64,000 bases of DNA from Pachysolen tannophilus NRRL Y-2460. Taxonomy: Eukaryota; Ascomycota; Pichiomycetes; Alaninales; Pachysolenaceae. The DNA lies in contig KV454012.1 in the NCBI GenBank assembly GCA_001661245.1, positions 826,848 to 890,847 on the forward strand, written 5' to 3'. Each line of letters opens with the position of its first letter. Position 1 is the stretch's first letter. Under the pieces are notes generated by a model. That model was given only the letters and a program-made list of their open reading frames with translations, had not been told where the DNA came from and did not search any database. Both the position numbers and the translations under genes were made by a program. Shown here piece after piece: positions 19,468 to 28,199 of the stretch.

Positions 19468-19501
19468 ATGGATATTCTATCAAGTAGATTACGTCAGCCA
19501 A
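19468..19501 (+). pseudogene. EFM3: EFM3 5' coding fragment carried inside the inversion
   Basis: ATG GAT ATT CTA TCA AGT AGA TTA CGT CAG CCA on the plus strand encodes MDILSSRLRQP. It then runs into reverse-complement DAL2 sequence at GCCAA. Joined to the minus-strand remainder it gives ...LSSRLRQPISS...DDLLD, which resembles the LSQRLPPKDL region of S. cerevisiae Efm3. The 137 bp between the DAL2 stop (19330) and this ATG would be the original EFM3 promoter. Confidence 0.75.
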
Positions 19502-19852
19502 ATCATCAGTGGCTTCAACTGAAATAAATGGAGCATGATTCCCATTGAAAAAAGTAGTATCAATCTCTGCAGCAATTATTTTTGCAGAAGAAACACCCAT
19601 TTTAATAATAACAAAATCAGATTCTTCTTCATTATGTCTTCTAGTTTCCCAACCATCATACCATGCACCCGAATAAACAAATTTTGTTGGATCACGAATT
19701 GGAGGTTTTGGTTTAATCAAATTTTCAGCAGATGCAAACCATTCATCTGAAAATTCTACAATTTCACCACCTAATTTTTCACCAATGACGTCTATATGAT
19801 TACAGACTATTTGGTCATGAAATTCTTTTTCAGCAAGGATCTCAACTGACAT
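19497..19852 (-). pseudogene. DAL2: Allantoicase N-terminal half (DAL2)
   Basis: First allantoicase repeat, 118 codons: VIGEKLGGEIVEFSDEWFAS, AENLIKPKPPIRDPTKFV, SGAWYDGWETRRHN and IDTTFFNGNHAPFISVEA are diagnostic. At the junction (19497) the frame leaves DAL2 and continues for 23 codons of unrelated, hydrophobic sequence to a stop at 19427. Together with the plus-strand half the ancestral protein would be about 337 residues, matching the 343 of S. cerevisiae Dal2. Its 5' flank is intact and carries a GATAAG element at 20034. The truncated product lacks the second domain and is unlikely to be active. Confidence 0.9.
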
Positions 19853-20599
19853 TATTATTATTATTATTATTATTAATTTTTTTTTTATTCGACTCTTTAC
19901 ACACAGCTATCCCGGACTTCTTATGAATTAACAAATCCTTGCCAAAACGTTAGTATTTATATACTTGAAATCTCTTAAAACTTCATTATCGGATTAGGCC
20001 GAGATTTTTTTTTTGACAGAGAAAAAAAAAAGAGATAAGAAAAATGATACATGTGTAAATTGGATTTGTTAGTCAATTTCAACCGCTTGAAAAGGTTTTC
20101 TTTAACTTTATTTAATCGATACCTGTAAGGAATTTAGATTCATTTTCACTGTTATGTAGAGGTGGAGATATTCTTGAAATTGAGTGGATTTTTTATCTTT
20201 GGATTTTTTTCTTTTTATTGCTCGATTTACTGTTAGATAAAACCTATATTGATTTCCCTTAATAATATGAATGTACAACAGCCGCAGTGCACACAGTACA
20301 CGCAGTTCATGAAGTTCACCAAGTGCAAACAAGAGAACCTTGGAGGAAACATCTTATTACCTAGATAAAATATAAACTTATTTTCTTTCTGTATCATTAT
20401 TATTCAAGCTCAGTGGGTTGTCAATTTTACATGATATTTCTTGTTATAGTTATGTGTTGTTGTTGTTGTTGTTGTTCTTTAGTATTAATTATCTCTTGTT
20501 GTTGCGGAGATAGTAGTATATGACCTTCCCCATTAGGAAATCTCTCTATATATTTTTTTCTTTCTTTGCTTTTTTTCACTTTGTTTCTCCATCTTTTCG

Positions 20600-20631
<32 letters not shown>

Positions 20632-20706
20632 TCACAATTAGCGCATATTAATAAGTTGAAGGATTCATATTATTAAAAAAAATTTTTTTTTCTGAGGGAA
20701 TGTATA
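19853..20706. promoter_or_regulatory. Divergent promoter region: DAL2 / TANGO2-like gene
   Basis: An (ATT)n run immediately precedes the DAL2 ATG. There is a GATAAG at 20034-20039 and a reverse GATAAT (ATTATC) at 19985-19990. GATA sites are known nitrogen-catabolite-repression elements of DAL genes. Further on are a (TGT)n run at about 20456-20475 and a (TA)n run at about 20607-20630. No gene is supported. Confidence 0.5.
20034..20039 (+). promoter_or_regulatory. GATAAG element upstream of DAL2
   Basis: GATAAG, the Gln3/Gat1-type GATA-factor core, about 180 bp upstream of the DAL2 start. A single element is weak evidence, but allantoin-pathway genes are regulated this way in yeasts. Confidence 0.35.
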
Positions 20707-21678
20707 ATGTGTATCTTACTATCTGCATATAATGCTCATCCAGACTATGCGCTTATACTTCTTTCAAATAGGGATGAATATTTTGTAAGAAAGACTTCAC
20801 CTGCAAGTTATGATAAGAAAACAAATACTATAGCGCCTTATGATCTTTCTAGACCAGAATGTGGGACATGGATAATGTTAAATACCAAGACCAACAAGTT
20901 GGCTATCTTGCTTAATTTTAGGGAAGAAGATGATGATGAACAAGTTGCAAAGCTAGGTAATCTGGTTTTAAGTGCATCATCATTAAAGAATTCATTAATA
21001 TCTAGAGGTTTAATACCAATGATTTATGCAAGAGATGGATTAGAAAATGATAAAGGAGAAGATGATTTACAAAAAAAATTAGAATCAGAATTTGGATATC
21101 CAGATAATAATATTGGTGGTTTTAGTTTAGTATTTGGTAATTTACAAAAATTAATTACGAAAAAGGATACAATGTATATTTTATCCAATAGAGCAAAAGA
21201 TTCAAGTAAACAACCAATTTTTAATAAAGATTATTCAAAATCATATTTTGTTTTTTCAAATTCATCAATTGATATTGATACAAAATGGCGTAAAATTGAT
21301 GTTGGAACAAATTGTTTAAAAGAATTAATTGAAAAAAATTATAATTTAAATGAAAAAGATTTAATTAATAAATTATTTGAATTATTATCTAAAAATGATT
21401 TAAATTATTCTTGTAAAGATTTACGTCAAAATTTTCAAAATTTAAAAGATACTATATTTGTACCACCATTAATAAATAATGATAAACTTTTAAAAGATGG
21501 TAAATATGTTGGACAATATTATGGTACAAGAACTCAAACAATAATATTAATCAATAAAAATGGAGATTTAAAATATATTGAAAAAACTTTACATTCAAAA
21601 GATTCTTCTGAAGTTGAAAATTCTTTTAAAAATTTTGAATATAATATTTTTAACAATGAAAATGTTAAGGAATATTAA
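20707..21678 (+). CDS. TANGO2/NRDE-family protein
   Basis: Belongs to the NRDE (TANGO2) family, named for its Asn-Arg-Asp-Glu motif: MCILLSAYNAHPDYALILLSNRDE is the family N-terminus. The Cys at residue 2 would be exposed on removal of Met, as in Ntn-type hydrolases. Further landmarks are a CGTWI(M)LN segment, an IGGFSLVFGNL stretch and a C-terminal YGTRTQTIILI. It is 323 residues; S. cerevisiae YGR127W is similar in size. The human relative is linked to lipid and heme handling, but no reaction is established. The second half is strongly A/T-biased and Lys/Asn-rich. The start is fixed by Cys2 and the preceding non-coding sequence. Confidence 0.88.
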   Translation: MCILLSAYNAHPDYALILLSNRDEYFVRKTSPASYDKKTNTIAPYDLSRPECGTWIMLNTKTNKLAILLNFREEDDDEQVAKLGNLVLSASSLKNSLISRGLIPMIYARDGLENDKGEDDLQKKLESEFGYPDNNIGGFSLVFGNLQKLITKKDTMYILSNRAKDSSKQPIFNKDYSKSYFVFSNSSIDIDTKWRKIDVGTNCLKELIEKNYNLNEKDLINKLFELLSKNDLNYSCKDLRQNFQNLKDTIFVPPLINNDKLLKDGKYVGQYYGTRTQTIILINKNGDLKYIEKTLHSKDSSEVENSFKNFEYNIFNNENVKEY

Positions 21679-21948
21679 AATAATCTCAATATTAGAAAAC
21701 TACAAATTTAAATTAATTTTAAATCAAATTGATTTGCTTTGCTATTTATATTTTTCTTTCTTTTTTAGCTTCGTATTAAATATATAATAATTAAGTTTAG
21801 CTTTCCAAAAAAAACAAGAACAAGAACAAAAAAAAAACAAATTAAGACACCCATTTCCACCATTAGAAGTAACCTTTTAACCTTCAATAAATATAATACA
21901 TCAATTCTGATTTTTTTTTTGTTTGTTTGTTTGTTTGTTTGTTAGTGC

Positions 21949-22329
21949 TTATCTGCACAATTGAACATTACTCAACCTTTCTGTTAATTCTGTATCATCT
22001 TTAGCAAAATTTTGCTCTATTTTTTTACTATCCTTTGTTTTATTTACCGCTGATATTGGCGCTTCTTTATTTCTTTCTGTTAAAATCCCATTTGATTTTA
22101 TAGCTGATACTTTGGGGCTGCCTCTTTTTTTAAAATGACTAACATTACGGTGTTGTAATTCGCCTTCATATTCATCAATATTATTATTATTATTATTATT
22201 ATTATTCTGTTGTTGATTACTCTCTTCATCAGAAAAGACTTTTGATGTTAATTTCGAGTCATGAGGCCTTGCTATCTTTGTCACCAATTTATCTGTATGT
22301 TTGTAGTAAAGATAATTGTGTAGAGCCAT
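21949..22329 (-). CDS. Small hypothetical protein with Asn run
   Basis: A 126-codon frame starting at a good ATG (MALHNYLYYKHTDKLV) and ending at TGA. It has a QQQ-Asn(9) tract encoded by AAT repeats at residues about 40-50, basic patches (HFKKRGSPK) and a charged C-terminus. The N-terminal MALHNYLYY looks constrained rather than random. I do not recognise a family. Its codon composition is less A/T-extreme than the flanks, which supports coding. No membrane segment or signal peptide is seen. The product is probably disordered. Confidence 0.6.
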   Translation of the reverse strand: MALHNYLYYKHTDKLVTKIARPHDSKLTSKVFSDEESNQQQNNNNNNNNNIDEYEGELQHRNVSHFKKRGSPKVSAIKSNGILTERNKEAPISAVNKTKDSKKIEQNFAKDDTELTERLSNVQLCR

Positions 22330-23311
22330 AGTAATAGTATTAATTCATATTTATTTCTTATTATTATTATTATTATTATTATAATATATATATAAACAAA
22401 ACCTTATTCAATTCTAAAGATTATTACAAAATTACAAATCTCTTTAGATATATATATATATATATATATATATAATTGAGAATTATTTTTTATAAATCGT
22501 CATCAGGCGGAATTCATTATTCAACTCATAGTAAACCATAGATTCAAAGTATTATTTCTTATTGTTATTGTTATTAATAAACACAATAAAAAAAAAAATT
22601 TTTTTTTTTTCCTTTTACAAAAATGGGATGATTTTTAAATAAAATAAAAAAAAAAAAAATTTTTTAAACGCAAGATGGCGGAAAGGCCAAATGAAAAAGT
22701 TGAATACCGAGAGCAAACTTCTAGACGTTCATGCTTCTTTCATGCTAGAATATTATTTTAGACATTGAATCTTTTCTTTTGGTATTTTGCCTTATATCTT
22801 TTTATAACAGTAATAGGTAGCGAGTTAGTTTACAAATTTAAATAATAAGAACAAATTTAAAGTAGATCTAGCTAGCTATAGTTTTTTTTTTTACATACAC
22901 CAATAAATAATAAAATTTCCATTTAATTTTCATTTCTCCTCTTTTTTTTTTTTTTTTACTTTAAAATTTTTTTGATGATTAATTCTTTTGTTAACCTCTG
23001 ACCATTTCTTCTATTTTGTATTTTTTTTATAATTAAATAACTAACTTAACTTAACTACTTATTTTTTGCTCTTGTTTCGTTTGAACCGAAGAAATAAATA
23101 AATAAAATAAATAAATAAAAAAATTATTTAAAAAGAAAAATGTGTCGTGTTTAAGTGCACAAATTCCCGTTTAGGAAATTGCAATGTTGTACCCAAAAAA
23201 TCTTCATAAAACCTCATCAAGAGAACAAAGGAAGATATATATATATATATATAAATATAATTTGTAAAAAATAGAATCTTTATATATACATGTATTTGTT
23301 GTTGGTTGAGG
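22330..23311. other. Intergenic: divergent promoter region, small gene / CLF1
   Basis: Holds ATT and TA microsatellites (22359-22383, 22450-22475), poly-A/T runs, a GC-richer AAGATGGCGGAAAGGCC at 22673-22690, and (AAAT)n near 23092-23120. No gene is seen. Confidence 0.55.
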
Positions 23312-25399
23312 ATGTCAAAGAAAGATGAACGGGATGAGAGTCTGGCGGAGATGCAAGTGTCTGCAGGACAAATTTTGGCTGAGGCGTATGAGCGTAGGGA
23401 TCCACCAGTTAAATATTCAAATTATGGAATTAATGATTTGGAAGAATTAAATGATTATCAATTAAAAATTAGAACATCTTATGAAAAGGCGCTACAGTTT
23501 AAAAGGTCTGATATTGATCAATATGTGCGGTATGCTAAGTGGGAATGGGATTTAAAGAATTATGATAGAGCAAGGTCAATTTTAGAAAGACTGATTAATA
23601 TTAATAATTCAAATGTTAGATTATGGTTAGCTTATTTAAATTTAGAAATTTCTCATAAAAATATCAATCATGCTAGAAATTTATTTGAAAGATGTTTAAC
23701 TATTTTACCAAAAGTTGATAAATTTTATTATGAATATATTCAATTTGAAGAAATTTTAGGAAATTTTAATAATGTTAAAGAAATTTTTAATAGATGGATT
23801 AATTGGAAACCAAAAAATTCAAAAATTTATTTAAATTATATTAGATTTTTAAATAAATATAAAGATTTAGAAAATTGCAGAAAAATTTATGAAAAATTAA
23901 TTATTCAAATACCACAATTTGAATATATTGAAAAATATATAATTTTTGAAAAAAAAAATGGTGGTAATGTACTGAATTTATATAATTTAATTATTGAAAA
24001 TTTACAAAAATCAAATATTTTATCACAAGAAATTTTAATCTCATATATTGATTATGAATTATCATTATCCCTTGATTCTACAAATTTACAAAAAATTGAT
24101 AAAATTTTTAAATTTGGTTTTGATAATTTATCAAAAGATAAAAGTATTAAATTATACAATTATTATATAAATTATCTTAAACAATATAATAATGATAAAT
24201 TTAAAATAGAAAGTGGAGTATTATTGAAAAGAAAATTGAAATATGAATCAGAATTAATACAAACTCCTAATGATTATGATTTATGGTGGATTTATTTAGA
24301 TTTGATATTAGAATTATCTTTACCAGATGTTGAATCATATTTTGAAAAATGTTTATTAGAAAATATTCCTAAATTTAAAAAAGAGAAAAAATATTGGAAA
24401 AGATATTTATTATTATGGTTAAGATATTTATATTATTTAGAATTGGATTCGAAAAAAATTGAAAAAACAAGAGAAATGTATGATAAATTATTAAAAGAAA
24501 TAATTCCAAATAAATATTTTACATCTGGTAAAATTTGGATGAATTATTCTAATTTTGAAATTAGACAAGGAAATTTAATAAAAGCAAGAAAATTATATGG
24601 TTATTGTATGGGTAAATTCCCAAATAAAAAATTTTTTTACAAAAAATATATTGATTTAGAACTTAATTTAAAACAATTTGATAATGTACGTAAGATTTAT
24701 GAAAAATTTTTAATAATTCATAATGATGACTTAACAATTTGGTTTAATTATATCAATTTTGAAATTGAATTAGAAGAATATTTAAGAGCTGAAAAATTAA
24801 TTGAAATTTTATTGTTGAACCCTTCTACTATGAGTGAAAAATTCAAAATATACAAGTTTTATTTAAATTTTTTGATCCATGATCTTTATGATTTTAAACG
24901 TACAAGAAAAGTTTATCAGAATTTGCTACAAGAATCGGATTATAATGTTAATATATATATTGCATATGCATTAAACGAATTAAGTATCCCAACAGATGAG
25001 CAATTGCAAAAATTCCAAGAAAATCTGGATGATGAAGGAATGGAAATAGAGATAACAGATGTTCACTTAAATAATGTTAGAAACTTATTTGAAAAAGGAT
25101 CATTGCATTATAAACAGGACAAAGAGAAAAGAATAACTTTATTGGAGGCTTATAAAAATTTCGAGAAATCATATGGAGATCAAAACAGCTATGACAAAGT
25201 TAAGAGTAGACTACCACTTGTTGTCAAGAGAAAGACTGTAAATGAAGAAGGTGAGCAAAAAGAGGTTATTGATTACATATTTGAAGACGATAATGAAAAC
25301 AAAAAGGACAATAATGACAAAAACGGTGACGCCGGTATTATTAATAATGAATTTTTAGCAAATGCTAGAAAATGGATGTTGGAAAACAGCAAAAAATAA
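23312..25399 (+). CDS. CLF1: Pre-mRNA splicing factor Clf1 (Syf3/Crooked neck)
   Basis: Scaffold of the NineTeen/Prp19 complex; it bridges U2 and U5/U6 snRNPs during spliceosome activation in the nucleus. The protein is built almost entirely of HAT (half-a-TPR) repeats with the W..Y..(F/L)E and (A/V)R.(I/L)(F/Y)ER signatures: WEWDLKNYDRARSILER, LWLAYLNLEI, ARNLFERCL, KIWMNYSNFEIRQGNLIKARKLY, VRKIYEKF. The N-terminus (QVSAGQILAEAYERRDPP) is a strong family marker. The start is the ATG at 23312 (MSKKDERDE); an in-frame TTG upstream is ignored. 695 residues against about 687 in S. cerevisiae. The acidic, Asn-rich C-terminus ends just before a poly-T tract and an assembly gap. Confidence 0.95.
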   Translation: MSKKDERDESLAEMQVSAGQILAEAYERRDPPVKYSNYGINDLEELNDYQLKIRTSYEKALQFKRSDIDQYVRYAKWEWDLKNYDRARSILERLININNSNVRLWLAYLNLEISHKNINHARNLFERCLTILPKVDKFYYEYIQFEEILGNFNNVKEIFNRWINWKPKNSKIYLNYIRFLNKYKDLENCRKIYEKLIIQIPQFEYIEKYIIFEKKNGGNVLNLYNLIIENLQKSNILSQEILISYIDYELSLSLDSTNLQKIDKIFKFGFDNLSKDKSIKLYNYYINYLKQYNNDKFKIESGVLLKRKLKYESELIQTPNDYDLWWIYLDLILELSLPDVESYFEKCLLENIPKFKKEKKYWKRYLLLWLRYLYYLELDSKKIEKTREMYDKLLKEIIPNKYFTSGKIWMNYSNFEIRQGNLIKARKLYGYCMGKFPNKKFFYKKYIDLELNLKQFDNVRKIYEKFLIIHNDDLTIWFNYINFEIELEEYLRAEKLIEILLLNPSTMSEKFKIYKFYLNFLIHDLYDFKRTRKVYQNLLQESDYNVNIYIAYALNELSIPTDEQLQKFQENLDDEGMEIEITDVHLNNVRNLFEKGSLHYKQDKEKRITLLEAYKNFEKSYGDQNSYDKVKSRLPLVVKRKTVNEEGEQKEVIDYIFEDDNENKKDNNDKNGDAGIINNEFLANARKWMLENSKK

Positions 25400-25408
25400 T
25401 AGTTTTTT

Positions 25409-25449
<41 letters not shown>

Positions 25450-25794
25450 TTTTTTTTTTTTTTTTTTTAANNNNNNNNNNNNNNNNNNNNNNNNNNNNNN
25501 NNNNNNNNNNNNNNNNNNNNNNNNNNNNNNNNNNNNNNNNNNNNNNNNNNNNNNNNNNNNNNNNNNNNNNNNNNNNNNNNNNNNNNNNNNNNNNNNNNNN
25601 NNNNNNNNNNNNNNNNNNNNNNNNNNNNNNNNNNNNNNNNNNNNNNNNNNNNNNNNNNNNNNNNNNNNNNNNNNNNNNNNNNNNNNNNNNNNNNNNNNNN
25701 NNNNNNNNNNNNNNNNNNNNNNNNNNNNNNNNNNNNNNNNNNAGACAAAAATAATTAGTTTTTTATTTTTTTTTTTTTTTTTTTCTTTTTTTTT
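25400..25794. other. Intergenic with assembly gap (N at 25471-25742)
   Basis: A 272-base run of N lies between long poly-T tracts, at the convergent ends of CLF1 and the tRNA-lysidine synthetase gene. The visible parts are homopolymer only; what the gap holds is unknown. Confidence 0.9.
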
Positions 25795-27525
25795 TCAAAA
25801 TGTATTATTATTATTTTTTAAATCCCATTGTATATCTAATAATGATTCAGATGAAGCAAATTTACCTGTAGTTGGGAACCCATAAAATTTGAAGTCAGTG
25901 GGGTCTTTTTTACTGGATATCATCACCATTGGTAAGTTATCTAATTTTTGTAAATCGTCTAAATCAATTAGTTTAAATTTTTCCTTATCATACAACAAAT
26001 GCAAATCTTGCTTATAATTGAACAATCTCAATTTTAATGACTTTATTGAAGCATTTTCATGTTGCTTGAACCTGAGGAAACAAGTATTATCAAACAAAAT
26101 CCAGTCAGTATGATGTTTCTCAGGAACTTCTATTAGAACTTCTGGTGATTCGTATCTAAGAGGGGCTTGTCTCTTAATGTGCACCTTGAAAAACTTGGAA
26201 TTTCCTCGTACATCTGTAGATATTTTCCATTGAAGTCCTAATACTGTGAATTTTGTAATAGAATTACTTTTCTTTGATGACAGTAAAATCTTATCATAAA
26301 TAGAATTTTCTTTATTGTGTAATTTTGTAAACATATAATGATAATTTTTTAAAGGGGATATTTTATAGCACAATTTATAAAAAAATCTATCAATTATTAA
26401 TTTATCATATTCTTTGGTATCAAAATCTAACTCATGTTCATCTAAAGAAATTTCATATTCCAAATAGGATTTATCAAATCTCAAACATCCATTATTAATT
26501 AATTTTGTTTCTAAATTGTGAATCCTGATATTAACCTTCAGTAATAAATCAGTAACTGAATTTAAAAGCTCTAATATTTTTTCACAAGATATTAATTTTT
26601 GCGATAAAAGATATCTCAACTTGTTTCTAAGAGTGAGTTGATAATCTGTGTTAGTATAATCCTCAAACCAGAGCAAATTGTTTTCTTTACAATAATTGTA
26701 TAATTCACTTTTACTTGTTTTCAATAATGGTCGTACTACATGAATTTGATCATGAGGAGATTTTGGAGGTAATGGTAATAACGATTTAAATCTTAGTCCA
26801 CCAACAAGTCCAAAAATCGTACTGTTATTATGTAATCTTAGTAAAAAAGTTTCCACCAGATCGTCCTTAGTATGACCAACGAATAAGTACTTGATTCCAT
26901 TTGATAAACAGTATTCATGCAAGAGTTCATATCTTTTCAGTCTTGAAACTTCTTCAAAGTTGGGTATATGAGGAAATAATGGAGATGAAGACCAATCAAT
27001 TTTTAATATTTTGTGTTCAACAACAACAGCTTTATCAGAGGAACTACTAGAACAAAGAGAACCATCACTTTTAAAAGTCTTTTTCATTCCAGCCACTGTG
27101 AGAAGCTGCTTACTCCCGAGCCCGCTATCCAACAAATTTCCCGGCAGGCTCTCATGCAAGCTCTTCGGCCCACTCCCCTGCACTTCCCCGCAACACCGCC
27201 CGATACCATTTCCATACTGATGATAATCATGATTTTCCAAAAAATGACCAATTTGACATGCCTCTTTTGAACTTTCCTTTCTATACTGATGATCTATAGT
27301 AATTGCCACTATTTTATAAGAATCTCTCTGTTTTGTCTGTCTTAAATAATTTTTCAACAAAAATGTTAAAGAGACAGAATCGACCCCACCTGAAAGTGCC
27401 ACTCCCAATTTCGCTGGTACGGCAGATTTAGAATCTACCACTTGCAGCAACAGTCCAAAAAACTTTGATACATGTGAATTAAAACTAGATTGTACCTGTG
27501 ACAGTAACAACAGCTTAGATGCCAT
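25795..27525 (-). CDS. tRNA(Ile)-lysidine synthetase-like N-type ATP pyrophosphatase (TilS family)
   Basis: TilS enzymes convert the wobble C of tRNA-Ile(CAU) to lysidine. In a yeast this would serve the mitochondrial tRNA. Seen: PP-loop ALSGGVDSVSLTFLL (SGGVDS at residues 45-50); ITIDHQYRKESSKEA; FVGHTKDDLVETFLLRL, the typical (G/A)HxxDDxxET motif; VRPLL...KSELYNYC; and FEDYTNTD..LTLRNKLRYLL, the TilS signature. 576 residues. There is an insertion of about 67 residues between HFLENHDYHQ and HKILKIDW, which are adjacent in the family. Its DNA (about 27085-27217) is clearly GC-rich in an otherwise AT-rich gene. No obvious mitochondrial presequence, although the N-terminus is hydrophobic and not acidic. 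Confidence 0.85.
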   Translation of the reverse strand: MASKLLLLSQVQSSFNSHVSKFFGLLLQVVDSKSAVPAKLGVALSGGVDSVSLTFLLKNYLRQTKQRDSYKIVAITIDHQYRKESSKEACQIGHFLENHDYHQYGNGIGRCCGEVQGSGPKSLHESLPGNLLDSGLGSKQLLTVAGMKKTFKSDGSLCSSSSSDKAVVVEHKILKIDWSSSPLFPHIPNFEEVSRLKRYELLHEYCLSNGIKYLFVGHTKDDLVETFLLRLHNNSTIFGLVGGLRFKSLLPLPPKSPHDQIHVVRPLLKTSKSELYNYCKENNLLWFEDYTNTDYQLTLRNKLRYLLSQKLISCEKILELLNSVTDLLLKVNIRIHNLETKLINNGCLRFDKSYLEYEISLDEHELDFDTKEYDKLIIDRFFYKLCYKISPLKNYHYMFTKLHNKENSIYDKILLSSKKSNSITKFTVLGLQWKISTDVRGNSKFFKVHIKRQAPLRYESPEVLIEVPEKHHTDWILFDNTCFLRFKQHENASIKSLKLRLFNYKQDLHLLYDKEKFKLIDLDDLQKLDNLPMVMISSKKDPTDFKFYGFPTTGKFASSESLLDIQWDLKNNNNTF

Positions 27526-28199
27526 TACATGGACCGATAAACAAAAAAAAAGAAAAATTAAAAAAAAAAATAAAAATTACGTCCAAATGTGTGCGTGGTA
27601 TGGTAGTAAGTATAAGTACTAAATAATTTACGGATTAATTAATACCAAGTGTCTTACTATTTCGCTGGAAAAAAACGGAAAATTTTCTTCCAAAAAATTT
27701 TTTAATATTTAGGGAAACCCCAGATTATACTATTAAAATGGGAATTATTGACGTTTGAATTTTGAGCTATGCCTTTAGCGAAAATGGTTCATTTTATGAA
27801 CCTTTTTTGATAAAATGGGTCTTTTGATGAACCTTTCAGAGCCCTCTGGAAATGGGAACTAATCAATTTTTGTGGGGATATATACAAAAAATAATATATA
27901 ACTAACGAAAAGAAAAAAAAAACATAAAAAAAAATTTTTCCCTTATATGGTAAAAGGTGAAATTATTATTATATTATTTTTATCTATATCCATTTCCTTG
28001 AATATATATTTTATATTGAGATTAGATTGAAACCAGATTTATACGGATTATTAAGCAAGTGTTTATTTTTTCTTTGATAAGGGAAGGTAAAAAAGAAAGG
28101 AAAAAGAAGTATTATATGTATCTATAGATTATTCACTGTAGTGATTTTTGTTTGAAATAAGGTTTACAAAATTTCATAATTTATATAAAATATAAAATC
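27526..28199. promoter_or_regulatory. Divergent promoter region: TilS-like / Mig1-like gene
   Basis: Contains GGTTCATTTTATGAACC (27786-27802), a 17-bp palindrome, followed by further TGAACCTTT words at about 27797 and 27830 and a GATAAAATGGGT. No gene is present. The palindrome could be an operator for either gene. Confidence 0.5.
27786..27802. repeat. GGTTCAT-N3-ATGAACC palindrome
   Basis: Perfect 7-bp arms around TTT, with related half-sites (TGAACC) repeated at about 27831. Dyad half-sites spaced like this are typical of dimeric regulator sites. Confidence 0.6.

Larger units (their letters stand above)
18668..19501. other. Inverted segment breaking DAL2 and EFM3
   Basis: The segment between TTGGC (18668-18672) and GCCAA (19497-19501), 824 bp excluding these words, is flipped relative to its neighbours. 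Reading the ends as inverted rejoins allantoicase (...ATDDLA + LGLGKWDE...) in frame across 18673 and 19496. It also rejoins EFM3 (...SSRLRQ + PISSIAIP...) in frame across the other junction. The 5-bp inverted words are the only homology at the breakpoints. Confidence 0.88.
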
